Source of the DNA: Mycolicibacterium diernhoferi
Lineage (GTDB): Bacteria; Actinomycetota; Actinomycetes; Mycobacteriales; Mycobacteriaceae
Assembly: GCF_019456655.1 (NCBI RefSeq)
Contig: NZ_CP080332.1
Span: forward strand, 3,286,001-3,350,000
Direction: 5' to 3'
Length of the DNA: 64,000 nucleotides
Under the pieces are notes generated by a model. It ran no database searches. It worked only from the letters and a program-made list of their open reading frames with translations, and was not told where the DNA came from. Positions 26,066 through 34,959 of this stretch are shown piece after piece. Both the position numbers and the translations under genes were made by a program. Within the stretch, counting starts at the first letter, position 1. Each line of letters begins with the position of its first letter.

Positions 26066-27466
26066 TCAACTGTTGAAGCCCACACCGAAGCGGTCGAGTG
26101 TGCGCAAAAGGATTCCCCTACGGCCGGTTTCGTCTTCGCGGGCCAGCGCCGCACGGGTCAACTCGACCGCCGGCCAGCGCAGCGGTTCGGGCGGGAACGG
26201 CACCGCTGTGCCGGTGACGGCTTTGAGCCGGGTCCGTTCGGTCTCGCGTCCGGTCAGCAGATCGAGCGCCACCCGGGCACCGAAGCGCGTGGATGCCACC
26301 CCGAGGCCGGTGAATCCGACCGCATAGGCCAGCCGGCCGCCGAATGCGGTGCCGAAGATCGGGGTGAACCTGCTGGTGGTATCGATGACGCCGCCCCAAC
26401 GGTGGGTGAACGGCACCTCCGCCAGTTGCGGGAACGTCTCCCGGAAGTGCTGTGCCAGCAGCCGGTGGGATCGGTCGCGCAGTTCCAGTTCGGGCGCCAC
26501 GGCGTTGCCGTAGTGGTAGATCGCGTCGTATCCGCCCCACACGATCCGGTCATCGCGGGTGCGGCGGAAGTAGTGGAACTGGTTTCCGGCGTCGGTGAGC
26601 CCCTGGTTCTGCGTCCAGCCGATCGAGGCCACCTGGTCCGCGGTGAGCGGTGCGGTCGCGAGCACGTAGTCGTACACCGGCAGGATCCAGTTACCGAGCC
26701 GCCGCAGCAGCGGGCGGTACGCGTTGGAGGCGAGTACGACGTGCGAGGCGTCCACCTCGCCGTGGGCGCTGCGCACCGTGAGATTGCCGCCGGTGCGGGT
26801 GATTCCGGTCGCCGCGGTGCCCTCGAAGATCCGGGCCCCCATCTCCTCGGCGACCCTGCGCATTCCCAGCACCAGGGCCATCGGGTCCACCAGCCCGCCA
26901 CCCCGGATGCGCAGCCCGGCAAGGAAGGCGCTGGTGTGGATATCGGCGCGGACCTGGTCGCGGTCGAGGAACTCGACGTCCTCACCGTGGCGGAGGTAGC
27001 TCGCCACGGCGTTGCGCAGCGCCTCGACCTCGTGCGGGGTCCGGGCCAGGGTCGTCTTGCCGACCATCCGCAGATCAGCGTCGATGTTGTTGCGCTGCAG
27101 GAATTCTGCGATCTGTGCGACATTCTCCCGGCCAAGCCGTTGGAGTTCGGTGAGTTCATCCGGCCACATCGCCTCACCGTGGGCGATGCCGTGGGTGAGC
27201 GACTCCGAGACGAATCCGCCGTTGCGGCCCGAGGCCGCCGCACCCACCCACGACTGTTCGAGGATGACGACCCTGCGGCCGGGATGCTCGGTGAGTGCCT
27301 CGATCGCCGCCCACAGGCCGGTGTACCCGCCGCCGACGATGACGAGATCGGCGCTCACCCGTCCGCGCAGCGGTTCGGTCTGTGGGCCGGTGTGCACACC
27401 CTCCCACCACACGGGACGAGGTTGGGCATCGCGCAGCTCGTCCTGCAGGTGGTGGCTGGATGTCAT
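26066..27466 (-). CDS. FAD-dependent amine/amino acid oxidase (DAO family, PuuB-like)
   Basis: This is a 466-residue DAO-superfamily flavoprotein. The dinucleotide-binding site VSADLVIVGGGYTGLWAA is near residue 40, followed by the GRNGGFVSESL segment found in PuuB and related oxidases, and a C-terminal GYAVGFTGLGVAST-type FAD contact. The family oxidises secondary or primary amines such as gamma-glutamylputrescine, sarcosine or glycine. The adjoining aminobutyraldehyde-type dehydrogenase makes a polyamine-derived substrate plausible. ATG 27466 has GGAG seven bases upstream; longer readings extend into the divergent promoter. The TetR-family gene opposite could regulate it. Confidence 0.85.
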   Translation of the reverse strand: MTSSHHLQDELRDAQPRPVWWEGVHTGPQTEPLRGRVSADLVIVGGGYTGLWAAIEALTEHPGRRVVILEQSWVGAAASGRNGGFVSESLTHGIAHGEAMWPDELTELQRLGRENVAQIAEFLQRNNIDADLRMVGKTTLARTPHEVEALRNAVASYLRHGEDVEFLDRDQVRADIHTSAFLAGLRIRGGGLVDPMALVLGMRRVAEEMGARIFEGTAATGITRTGGNLTVRSAHGEVDASHVVLASNAYRPLLRRLGNWILPVYDYVLATAPLTADQVASIGWTQNQGLTDAGNQFHYFRRTRDDRIVWGGYDAIYHYGNAVAPELELRDRSHRLLAQHFRETFPQLAEVPFTHRWGGVIDTTSRFTPIFGTAFGGRLAYAVGFTGLGVASTRFGARVALDLLTGRETERTRLKAVTGTAVPFPPEPLRWPAVELTRAALAREDETGRRGILLRTLDRFGVGFNS

Positions 27467-27568
27467 GGTGGGGCTCCATCGTGGTTCAACGTCGGGATGC
27501 CGTCGGGCAGCGACGGATGACACGACGATAGTTGCACCGAGCTTCAAAGAAGGCAACACGTAACTTCC

Positions 27569-27584
27569 CACGTCAAACGACGTG
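27569..27584. promoter_or_regulatory. Inverted repeat, possible TetR operator
   Basis: CACGTC and GACGTG are perfect arms separated by AAAC, in the 212-base gap between the divergent amine oxidase and TetR genes. The position would let one repressor control both directions. Confidence 0.5.
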
Positions 27585-27678
27585 CATATGTAAAACCTGA
27601 GTAACTGTTCAAATTTCTACTGGCTGCATGACCGGATCTTTGGCACAGTGACACCCGACATGGTCGGAGGAGGAAGCG

Positions 27679-28299
27679 ATGGCGGTGAGCCGCACCGAAC
27701 GGCGCGCGAATCTGCTCGACGCCGCCCAGCGTGCGGTGATGAAACACGGCGCCGACGTGCAGCTCAATCAGGTGGCAGCCGAGGCCGGCCTCACCTCGGG
27801 CGCGGTCCTCTACCACTTCCCCGATGTCCAGACGCTGCTGATCGAAGCCAACCGCGCGGGTATGGAGCGGTTCTACGACGAACGTCTACGCCGCATCGAA
27901 GGGATCGCCGAACCCGACCGGCGCCTGGTGCTGACCATCGAGTCGGGTTTGCCGGTCGATTCCGACGATCCGGCCGTCAAGCTGCTGTGTGAACTCGGCG
28001 GGGCCGCCGGACGTTACCCCACCTACGCTGTGCTGCTCACCGCACTGTTCGACCGCCAGGTCGCGATGTATCAGGTGATCCTGGAATCCGGCGCCGCGCA
28101 GGGCGTCTTCGCACTGAGTTCACCGTCACTGACCATCGCCCGAAACATCGTGGCATTGGAGGACGCCTACGGCTACCGCATGGTGGCCCGTCATCCGAGC
28201 CTGGACGCCGACGCATCCACCGAACTGATCCTCGACTACGCGCGGGTGGCAACCGGCCACCCCCTGCCCCGCCGTGACCACGGCGAAAGGACGCAATGA
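27679..28299 (+). CDS. TetR-family transcriptional regulator
   Basis: This is a 206-residue repressor. Helix-turn-helix residues LNQVAAEAGLTSGAVLYHFPD occupy about 32-52 (partial). The ATG is preceded by GGAGGAGG. The stop codon overlaps the start of the glycosyltransferase gene (ATGATG), so it is the first gene of the sugar operon. It is divergent from the amine oxidase operon, and an inverted repeat lies between. Whether it controls one or both directions cannot be told from the sequence. Confidence 0.9.
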   Translation: MAVSRTERRANLLDAAQRAVMKHGADVQLNQVAAEAGLTSGAVLYHFPDVQTLLIEANRAGMERFYDERLRRIEGIAEPDRRLVLTIESGLPVDSDDPAVKLLCELGGAAGRYPTYAVLLTALFDRQVAMYQVILESGAAQGVFALSSPSLTIARNIVALEDAYGYRMVARHPSLDADASTELILDYARVATGHPLPRRDHGERTQ

Positions 28300-29630
28300 T
28301 GACCGACGCCGTTCCCAACGACCGGACACTGACCATCATGTTCTGGCCGGAGTCCGCCTACGGGCCCACCAACCAGTGCATCGGCGTCGCAGCCAAGCTC
28401 CGGGAACGCGGGCACACCATCGTCTTCGCGGCGGAGTCCTCCTGGGCCGGCAAGATCGCGCCCTTCGGTTTCATCGAAGAACTCGTCGACCTCGCCGAGC
28501 CGGCCGCGGGCGACGAGGACGCCGACGCCGGCCAGTTCTGGACCGACTTCATCGCCGAGACCGCACCCGAGTTCGCCAAGTCGACCTTCGACCAGCTCGA
28601 GTCATTCATCAAACCGACCTATCAGGCACTCATCGACGGTGCGAAGTACTGCGAGCCGCGGCTGCGCGAGATCATCGCCGAACACCAGCCCGATGTCATC
28701 GTCGAGGACAACGTCGTGCTGTTCCCCGCGCTGACCACCGCGGGCAAGCCGTTCGTCCGGGTCATGTCGTGCAGCCCACTTGAGGTGCCGGGACCCGATG
28801 TGCCGCCGCCGTTCTCGGGTCTGCCCAGCGCCGACCGCTCAGACTGGCAGGCCTACCGGGACGAGTTCGACCGTGCCCTGCGGCCGATGTGGGAGGACTT
28901 CGACGCCTGGGTGCGCGCCCAGGGCGGCGCCCCGCTGCCGGACCTGGAGTTCATGCCCCGCGACAATGCGGCCACCCTCTACGTCTATCCGGCCGAGGCC
29001 GACTACGTCGACCAGCGTCCGCTGGACCCGTCGTGGACCCGGATCGATTCCAGCGTCCGGGAGACCGACGAGGACTATGAACTGCCCGCCGCGATGGCCG
29101 ATCGCCCAGCCGACAGTGCATTGATCTATCTGTCGCTGGGCTCTCTCGGCGGGGCCGACGTCGCGCTCATGCAACGGTTGATCGACATCCTCGGCAAGAC
29201 CCGGCACCGGTTCATCGTCAGCATGGGCCCGCAGGCCGACAAGCTCACCCTCGCCGACAACATGGTCGGGGCGCAGATGCTGCCGCAGACCCGGATCATC
29301 CCCCTGGTCGACGTGGTGATCTCGCACGGCGGCAACAACACCACCACCGAGGCCCTGCATTTCGGTAAGCCGCTGATCGTGCTTCCGCTGTTCTGGGACC
29401 AGTACGAGAACGCCCAGCGTGTCCACGAACTGAACCTCGGTGCGCGGCTGGCCACCTACCACTTCGCCGACGAGGAACTCACCGGCGCCCTGGACCGCAT
29501 CCTCGCCGATGACGATCTGCGGCAACGGGTTTCCGACATCGGAACCGCCGTCCGGGAACGTGACGGGCTGGGCCGGGCGGCCGACGTCATCGAACGCGTG
29601 GGCCTGGCAGACCAGCGCGCCGCAGACTGA
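28296..29630 (+). CDS. UGT-like glycosyltransferase (GT1 family)
   Basis: This is a 444-residue GT-B enzyme. The N-terminal half has the acceptor-side motif SAYGPTNQCIGVAAKLRERGH (partial), including the His of the HxxxG type found in UGTs. The C-terminal donor domain has a PSPG-like stretch QTRIIPLVDVVISHGGNNT and ALHFGKPLIVLPLFWDQYEN with Asp-Gln that bind the sugar. Such enzymes transfer glucose or an amino sugar from UDP/TDP donors to small hydrophobic acceptors. Its place with a kinase and an SIS protein suggests an amino-sugar theme. Either ATG of the ATGATG pair could start; AAAGGA precedes. Confidence 0.85.
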   Translation: MMTDAVPNDRTLTIMFWPESAYGPTNQCIGVAAKLRERGHTIVFAAESSWAGKIAPFGFIEELVDLAEPAAGDEDADAGQFWTDFIAETAPEFAKSTFDQLESFIKPTYQALIDGAKYCEPRLREIIAEHQPDVIVEDNVVLFPALTTAGKPFVRVMSCSPLEVPGPDVPPPFSGLPSADRSDWQAYRDEFDRALRPMWEDFDAWVRAQGGAPLPDLEFMPRDNAATLYVYPAEADYVDQRPLDPSWTRIDSSVRETDEDYELPAAMADRPADSALIYLSLGSLGGADVALMQRLIDILGKTRHRFIVSMGPQADKLTLADNMVGAQMLPQTRIIPLVDVVISHGGNNTTTEALHFGKPLIVLPLFWDQYENAQRVHELNLGARLATYHFADEELTGALDRILADDDLRQRVSDIGTAVRERDGLGRAADVIERVGLADQRAAD

Positions 29631-29632
29631 CC

Positions 29633-30841
29633 GTGCCCGCCGACTCCACCACCGACGTGTTGCGCCTCGGGGCGCGGCACGTCCTGGCCGTCACCGATGC
29701 CGACGGCGCGCTCGCGGCCGTCCCGATCGTCGACCCCGATGGCGCCCGGCAGCGGGCCACGGCCGGCAGCGGCGCCGCCGACGCGCTCCTACGGTTCATC
29801 GCCGAACATCCGGGGCGTTCGAGGCACGGCCGGTTCACCGTGGTGTCCTGGGTCGACCGGTACTCCCCGGGGATCGAGCAGCCGATCACCGTAGACCAGA
29901 CCAACGAATCGGTGATCGTCGGCGACCGGGCCGTGGTGAAGTGGGCGACGCACCTGGAATCCGGGCCGCATCCGGCGCCGCGCCGGTTGGCGACCCTGAC
30001 CGCCGCCGGGTTCACCGCCATGCCGGCGCCGTGGGCCGTGCTGACCTGGGCCCCCGGCGAGGGCCCGGAGACGCTGGTGGCGACGGTCACCGGCTACCTG
30101 CCCGGTGCCGTCGACGGCTGGACCTGGGCCAAGGACATGTTCATCGCCGCGGCGCGCACCGGTGACCTGACCGCCGTCACCGCCACCTGCGACACCCTGG
30201 GTGCGGTGGTCGCCGACCTGCACGCCGCACTGGCGGCCACCGTGGTGCGGTCCACCCCCGCCGACGCCCGACGCTGGCGCGACAACGCCTTCACCACGCT
30301 GTCCGAGGCGCGCGCGCTGGCCGGCCCGGCCAATGCGGCCCTGTTGACCGAACACGCCGATGCCGTCGCGGCGACCCTGGAGAGCCTCGCGGATCTGGTG
30401 GACGTGCCGATCCTGGACGCGCACGGCGATCTGCACGTCGGACAGGTACTGCGCACCGACGACCGGTTGGTCATCACCGATTTCGACGGCAATCCGGTGC
30501 TGGCACCCGCCGAGCGGGTACTGCCGGTGCCGGCCGCGGTCGATCTGGCCGGCATCCTGCAGTCGCTGTCCCATGTGGCCATCGTCGCGGCCCGCCGCGG
30601 CGAACTCGACCCGGTCACCTTGGCCCCGGTCGACGAGGCGGCCCGGGCCGCGCTGCGAAACGCCTACCTGGGCAGGCTCGCCCAGACCGGTCACGCCGAC
30701 CTGCACATCGACACCGCGCTACCGGCGCTGCGGCTGCAGCAGGTGCTGCGCGAGATCGTCTACGCCGGGCGCCACCTACCCCGCTGGATGTATGTCCCCG
30801 ATGCGGCACTGCCCGCCCTGATCAACGAAACGAGCTCATGA
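29633..30841 (+). CDS. Maltokinase-like sugar kinase, possible glucosamine kinase
   Basis: This 402-residue protein has the aminoglycoside-phosphotransferase/maltokinase fold. The Brenner-type loop DAHGDLHVGQVL and the metal-binding DFDGNP are intact, and the N-terminal beta-sheet region (GARHVLAVTDADGALAAVP) is the cap seen in maltokinases. A maltokinase-like family in Actinobacteria has been shown to phosphorylate glucosamine, and the SIS-domain neighbour makes that activity more likely than maltose phosphorylation. The GTG start is three bases after the glycosyltransferase stop, and the stop overlaps the next ATG. Substrate assignment is inference. Confidence 0.75.
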   Translation: MPADSTTDVLRLGARHVLAVTDADGALAAVPIVDPDGARQRATAGSGAADALLRFIAEHPGRSRHGRFTVVSWVDRYSPGIEQPITVDQTNESVIVGDRAVVKWATHLESGPHPAPRRLATLTAAGFTAMPAPWAVLTWAPGEGPETLVATVTGYLPGAVDGWTWAKDMFIAAARTGDLTAVTATCDTLGAVVADLHAALAATVVRSTPADARRWRDNAFTTLSEARALAGPANAALLTEHADAVAATLESLADLVDVPILDAHGDLHVGQVLRTDDRLVITDFDGNPVLAPAERVLPVPAAVDLAGILQSLSHVAIVAARRGELDPVTLAPVDEAARAALRNAYLGRLAQTGHADLHIDTALPALRLQQVLREIVYAGRHLPRWMYVPDAALPALINETSS

Positions 30842-31809
30842 ACCCCGACGGCTTCGCCTCCGACCTCGCCCGTAAGCCGGATGTCCTGACGGACCTGGCA
30901 GATGCACTGGCACAACGTAACCCGTGGGCACACGTGGTTCCCGGCGACACCTCCCGGGTGGTCTTTCTCGGCATGGGCTCGTCGGCGTATGCCGCCGGTG
31001 TCGCCGCGGCGCGGTTGCGCGCCCGGGGCATCTGCGCGGTGTCCGAGATCGCCTCCTCGCAACTGCTCCCCCACTGGGGGCCGGGGACGCTCGTGGTGGC
31101 CACCTCGGCCTCCGGCGGCTCGGTCGAAACCCTCGACGCCCTGGGGCGCGTCGAGGACTCGGCCTACACGGTGGCACTGACCAACACCCCCGGCTCGGCG
31201 ATCACCGCGGCGTGCGAGGCGACCGTCGAACTGCTGGCCGAACCCGAGGTCGGTGGGGTGGCCTGCCGCAGCTACCAACACACCCTGGCGTTGCTGATGG
31301 CGCTGGAATGCCACCTGACCGGCACGCCGACCGATTCCCTGGTCGAGTCGGTCGCCGCCGCGGCGCGCGCCAGCGATCATCTGCTGCGCGCCGAAAAGGA
31401 TTGGCTACCTGAGGTTTCCGACCTGCTGCTGGGTCGCGACGAGACGCATCTGGTGGCGCCCGCGCATCGGTTGTCCTCGGCCCAGCAGGGCGCGCTGATG
31501 TTCCGGGAGGGCCCGCGCCGGTCGGCGATCGGCTGTGAGAGCGGCGACTGGAGCCACGTCGACGTGTACCGCACCAAGAACAGTGACCTGCGGATGCTGG
31601 TGTTCGCCGGTTCGGCGTGGGAAGCGCAGATGGCCGAATGGACCGGTCCGCGCGGCACCACCGTGGTCGGTGTCGGCGGCGAGGTGCCTACGGCGACCGC
31701 CACCCTGCGCTACCCGGGCGACGACGCCGACGATGTCCGCCTGCTCACCGAGACGCTGATTCCCGAACTCGTCGCGGCCCGGGACTGGCAGGCCGCCGCG
31801 GCGGGATGA
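30838..31809 (+). CDS. Tandem SIS-domain protein (GlmS isomerase/AgaS-like)
   Basis: This 323-residue protein has two sugar-isomerase (SIS) domains. The first has FLGMGSSAYAAGVAAARL (substrate phosphate-binding loop) and SASGGSVETL, and the second has REGPRRSAIGCESGDWSHVD. There is no glutaminase domain. Relatives deaminate or isomerise phosphorylated amino sugars, for example glucosamine-6-phosphate to fructose-6-phosphate. It overlaps the kinase stop (ATGA), so kinase product to SIS substrate is an economical reading. It is convergent with an SDR gene nine bases away. Confidence 0.85.
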   Translation: MNPDGFASDLARKPDVLTDLADALAQRNPWAHVVPGDTSRVVFLGMGSSAYAAGVAAARLRARGICAVSEIASSQLLPHWGPGTLVVATSASGGSVETLDALGRVEDSAYTVALTNTPGSAITAACEATVELLAEPEVGGVACRSYQHTLALLMALECHLTGTPTDSLVESVAAAARASDHLLRAEKDWLPEVSDLLLGRDETHLVAPAHRLSSAQQGALMFREGPRRSAIGCESGDWSHVDVYRTKNSDLRMLVFAGSAWEAQMAEWTGPRGTTVVGVGGEVPTATATLRYPGDDADDVRLLTETLIPELVAARDWQAAAAG

Positions 31810-31818
31810 GCCTGCTGC

Positions 31819-32553
31819 TCAGTTCTGCACGGTCGGCCGGATGGTGAGGTCCCCGATCTCCACACCGTCCGGTTGCTCGATGGCGAAGGCGATGGCGCGT
31901 GCGACCGCGTCCGGCGCTAGACCGAAAGTATCCATGTTGGTCCGGATCTGGTTGCGCAGCACCGGGTCGGTGACCGTCCCGTCGAACTCGGTGCGGACGA
32001 ATCCCGGGGAAACGGACGTGGTCCGGATGACCCCGTCGGTGGACTCCTGACGCAGTGCCTCTATCACCGTGCGGACCGCGTTCTTGGTACCGGCGTAGAC
32101 GCCCATCTGCGGCAGGATCTTCAACCCGGCCGTCGAGACCGTGGTGACGAAATGCCCACTGCCCTGGCGCCGGAACACCGGTTGCGCCGCGGCGATACCG
32201 TGCAGCACGCCACGCAGGTTGACATCGATCATCGCCGACCAACTGGCCACATCGCCATCGGCCAGCGCTCCGATGGAACCCACCCCGGCATTGGAGACCA
32301 GCACATCGAGTCGGCCGAACTCATCGACGGCCACCGCCACCAACCGCAGCAGATCCTCCGCGCGGGTGACATCGGTGGCGACGGTGCGCACCTGATCAGG
32401 TGGCAGCTCGGCGGCGATGCGCTCGAGCCGGTCGCTGCGTCGTGCGCCCAGCACCACCCGCGCGCCGCGGGCGGCCAGCAATCGTGCCGTCGCCTCACCT
32501 ATTCCACTGCTCGCGCCGGTGATCGCCACGACCTTGCCGGTTATCGGATCCAT
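31819..32553 (-). CDS. Short-chain dehydrogenase/reductase
   Basis: This is a 244-residue classical SDR. The nucleotide motif TGASSGIGE is near residue 14, NAG at about 90 and the catalytic Tyr-Lys pair in YAGTK near 155. A conserved Pro-Gly (SPGFVRTEF) follows. The ATG giving MDPITGK is chosen; an in-frame ATG three codons upstream is possible (MENMDP). It is 46 bases downstream of the MHS transporter gene on the same strand, so cotranscription is likely. The substrate is unknown. Confidence 0.85.
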   Translation of the reverse strand: MDPITGKVVAITGASSGIGEATARLLAARGARVVLGARRSDRLERIAAELPPDQVRTVATDVTRAEDLLRLVAVAVDEFGRLDVLVSNAGVGSIGALADGDVASWSAMIDVNLRGVLHGIAAAQPVFRRQGSGHFVTTVSTAGLKILPQMGVYAGTKNAVRTVIEALRQESTDGVIRTTSVSPGFVRTEFDGTVTDPVLRNQIRTNMDTFGLAPDAVARAIAFAIEQPDGVEIGDLTIRPTVQN

Positions 32554-32599
32554 GTTCTCCATGAGGGCTACGACCGTGAACGGGCTTCCGGTATTCCTG

Positions 32600-33892
32600 T
32601 CACACCGTGGTGAGGTCGGTTCCGCGGGTCTCGCTGATCCGCCACACCGCCAGTACCGTGACCAGCCCGCAGCCGGCGGCCAACACCACCAACGGCGTCC
32701 GCGACACACCGTGCGCGTGCAGGCTGCTGGCGATCAGCGGCGTGAAACCGGCACCGAGCAACGCCGCGAGTTGGTAGCCCATCGACGCGCCGGTGTAGCG
32801 CACCGCCGTCCCGAACATCTCCGAGAACAGGGCGCCCAGCGGGGCGTACATCATCGACTGGATCGCCTGCGCGATCATCATCGCCACCACCAGGTAGGTC
32901 TGCGAGCGCAGGTCCACCAGCGCGTAGAACGGCCACGCGTACACCATGATGCCGACCGCCCCCGCGAGCATCACCGCGCGGCGACCGACGCGATCCGACA
33001 GCGCCGAGAACAGCGGGATGGTGACCAGTCCGATCAGCGAGGTGAAGATCAGCGCGGTCATCACATCGGTGCGGTGATAGCCGATCGCGGTGGCGTAACT
33101 GATCATGTACGTGCTGATGAGCGCCGTCAGCGCGAACGGCCCGATGCCGACCGCGCAGGCCAGGATCAGCGTCCGCGGCTTCCGCAGGACCTCCAGGAAC
33201 GGCAGGCGGGGGCGCGTGGCCTGCGCCGACCGGGCCGCGGCCTCGAAGACCGGGCTCTCGGTGATCGACAGCCGCACGTAGATGCCGATACCCAACAGCA
33301 CCAGACTGATCAGGAACGGGATCCGCCAGCCCCAGGACAGCAGCGCCTCGTCCGGGAGCAGCGTGACCAGGGTGACGACGGCGACCGAGAGCAGCGACCC
33401 GATCGGCGATCCCATCTGCATCACGCCGTTCCAGAACCCGCGGCGGTCGGCCTCGGCGTGTTCGGTCACCATCAGCGTCGCTCCGCCCCACTCGCCGCCG
33501 ATCGCGACACCCTGGATCACCCGCAGCAGCACCAGCAGGATCGGTGCCGCGACGCCGATCGCCGCGTACGTCGGGAGCAAGCCGATGAGAAAGCTGGCCG
33601 AGCCCATCAGCACCATCGTCAACACCAGCATCGACTTACGTCCCAGCCGATCACCGAAGTGCCCGAACAGGATTCCACCGACCGGGCGGGCCAGGTAGCC
33701 GGCCGCCAAGGTGCCGAAGGCCGCGATGGTGGCCGCGGCCGGACTGGAGTCGGGGAAGAACACCAGCCCGAACACCAGCGCGCTCATGGTGCCGTAGACC
33801 AGGAAGTCGTAGTACTCGATGGCGGTACCCAACAGACTCGACAACGCGACGCGCCGCAACAGCGCGGGCTCGGCCACCGATGCGTCCGGCAT
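32600..33892 (-). CDS. MHS-family MFS transporter (ShiA/ProP-like)
   Basis: This is a 430-residue 12-helix importer of the metabolite:H+ symporter family. The signatures GTAIEYYDFLVYG in helix 1, GHFGDRLGRKSML between helices 2 and 3, and RVIQGVAIGGEWGGATLMVTEHA (partial) are typical. Family substrates include shikimate, alpha-ketoglutarate, citrate and dicarboxylates or aromatic acids. It starts the leftward unit with the SDR and is divergent from the HsaD-like hydrolase gene, fitting uptake for the neighbouring catabolic genes. TCTCC (GGAGA) lies just before the start. Confidence 0.9.
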   Translation of the reverse strand: MPDASVAEPALLRRVALSSLLGTAIEYYDFLVYGTMSALVFGLVFFPDSSPAAATIAAFGTLAAGYLARPVGGILFGHFGDRLGRKSMLVLTMVLMGSASFLIGLLPTYAAIGVAAPILLVLLRVIQGVAIGGEWGGATLMVTEHAEADRRGFWNGVMQMGSPIGSLLSVAVVTLVTLLPDEALLSWGWRIPFLISLVLLGIGIYVRLSITESPVFEAAARSAQATRPRLPFLEVLRKPRTLILACAVGIGPFALTALISTYMISYATAIGYHRTDVMTALIFTSLIGLVTIPLFSALSDRVGRRAVMLAGAVGIMVYAWPFYALVDLRSQTYLVVAMMIAQAIQSMMYAPLGALFSEMFGTAVRYTGASMGYQLAALLGAGFTPLIASSLHAHGVSRTPLVVLAAGCGLVTVLAVWRISETRGTDLTTV

Positions 33893-34018
33893 GGATTCTC
33901 CTCATGGTGGGGTGCGGCTGGCGACATCCTCCTGCCATCCGGGCCGCGGGTGGGGACGTTGTCTCGCCGACCGGAACACGAGGGTGTCTTTCTGCGGTGG
34001 ATCGTGTGGAATCGTGGG

Positions 34019-34876
34019 ATGACAGTCGATTACCGCGAAAGCCTCCGTGAAATCAGCACCCCCTCGGGGGTACTGCGCTATCACGAGGCCGGCGACGGCC
34101 CCCCGCTGCTGTTGCTGCACGGATCCGGACCGGGTGTCACGGGCTGGCGGAACTACCGGGGCAACATCGACGTGTTCGCCCGGCACTTCCGCTGTCTGGT
34201 GCTGGAGTTCCCCGGGTTCGGTGTCAGCGACGACTTCGGCGGCCACCCCATGCTGGACGCGCAGGGCGCTGCCGTGCAGTTCGTCGATGCGCTGGGTCTG
34301 GAGCGTGTCGATGTGATCGGCAACTCGATGGGTGGCGGGGTGGGGATCAACTTCGCGACCCACCACCCGGACCGGATCGGGAAGCTGGTGACCATCGGCG
34401 GGATCGGCACCAACATCTTCAGTCCCGGCCCCAGTGAGGGGATTCGGCTGCTCCAGGAGTTCACCGAGGATCCGACCCGTCAGCGTCTCGTCGACTGGCT
34501 GCGCTCGATGGTCTACAGCGAGGCATTGGTCACCGAGGAGCTGATCGCCGAACGCTGGGAGCTGGCCACCGACCCCGAGACCCTCGCGGCCGCGCGGCGC
34601 ATGTACGGCAAGGCCGCGTTCGCGGCGATGATGGAGATGATGCGCACGGCCGACTTCCCGCTGCCGTGGGCCACCATGCACAAGGTGGCGGCGCCGACGC
34701 TGCTCACCTGGGGCCGCGACGACCGGGTGAGTCCGCTGGACATGGCACTGGTGCCGATGCGGACCATCCCCAATGCCGAGCTGCATGTGTTCCCGAACTG
34801 CGGGCACTGGGTGATGATCGAGGCCAAGGCCGCCTTCGAGCGGGCCGTGCTGGCCTTCCTCACCGACGGCGCATAG
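34019..34876 (+). CDS. Alpha/beta hydrolase of the meta-cleavage product hydrolase type (HsaD/BphD-like)
   Basis: This is a 285-residue hydrolase. The oxyanion segment LLHGSGPGVTGW, the nucleophile elbow GNSMGGGVG, the acid Asp in WGRDDRVSP and the final His in NCGHWVMIE are all present. Segments TIGGIGTNIFSPGPSEGIRLL and MVYSEALVTEELI parallel HsaD of the cholesterol ring pathway. It should cleave C-C bonds in a ring-opened dienoate produced by an extradiol dioxygenase such as the one at 39074-39982. It is convergent with the Baeyer-Villiger gene; a hairpin lies between. Confidence 0.85.
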   Translation: MTVDYRESLREISTPSGVLRYHEAGDGPPLLLLHGSGPGVTGWRNYRGNIDVFARHFRCLVLEFPGFGVSDDFGGHPMLDAQGAAVQFVDALGLERVDVIGNSMGGGVGINFATHHPDRIGKLVTIGGIGTNIFSPGPSEGIRLLQEFTEDPTRQRLVDWLRSMVYSEALVTEELIAERWELATDPETLAAARRMYGKAAFAAMMEMMRTADFPLPWATMHKVAAPTLLTWGRDDRVSPLDMALVPMRTIPNAELHVFPNCGHWVMIEAKAAFERAVLAFLTDGA

Positions 34877-34901
34877 CGCACCCGATCACCGAATGACCGG
34901 T

Positions 34902-34930
34902 GGCACGCGATCTTTCCGCCGTCGCGTGCC
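34902..34930. terminator. Bidirectional hairpin between convergent genes
   Basis: GGCACGCGA and TCGCGTGCC form a perfect 9-bp stem around an 11-base loop between the hydrolase stop and the Baeyer-Villiger stop. Confidence 0.65.
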
Positions 34931-34959
34931 CCGGTCCCGCAGCCGAACCGGTACCCGTG

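Noticed and set aside
32417..34876. A very long frame that joins antisense of the MHS transporter to the hydrolase
   Set aside because: Only the part from 34019 has alpha/beta hydrolase motifs; the rest is antisense of a clear transporter.
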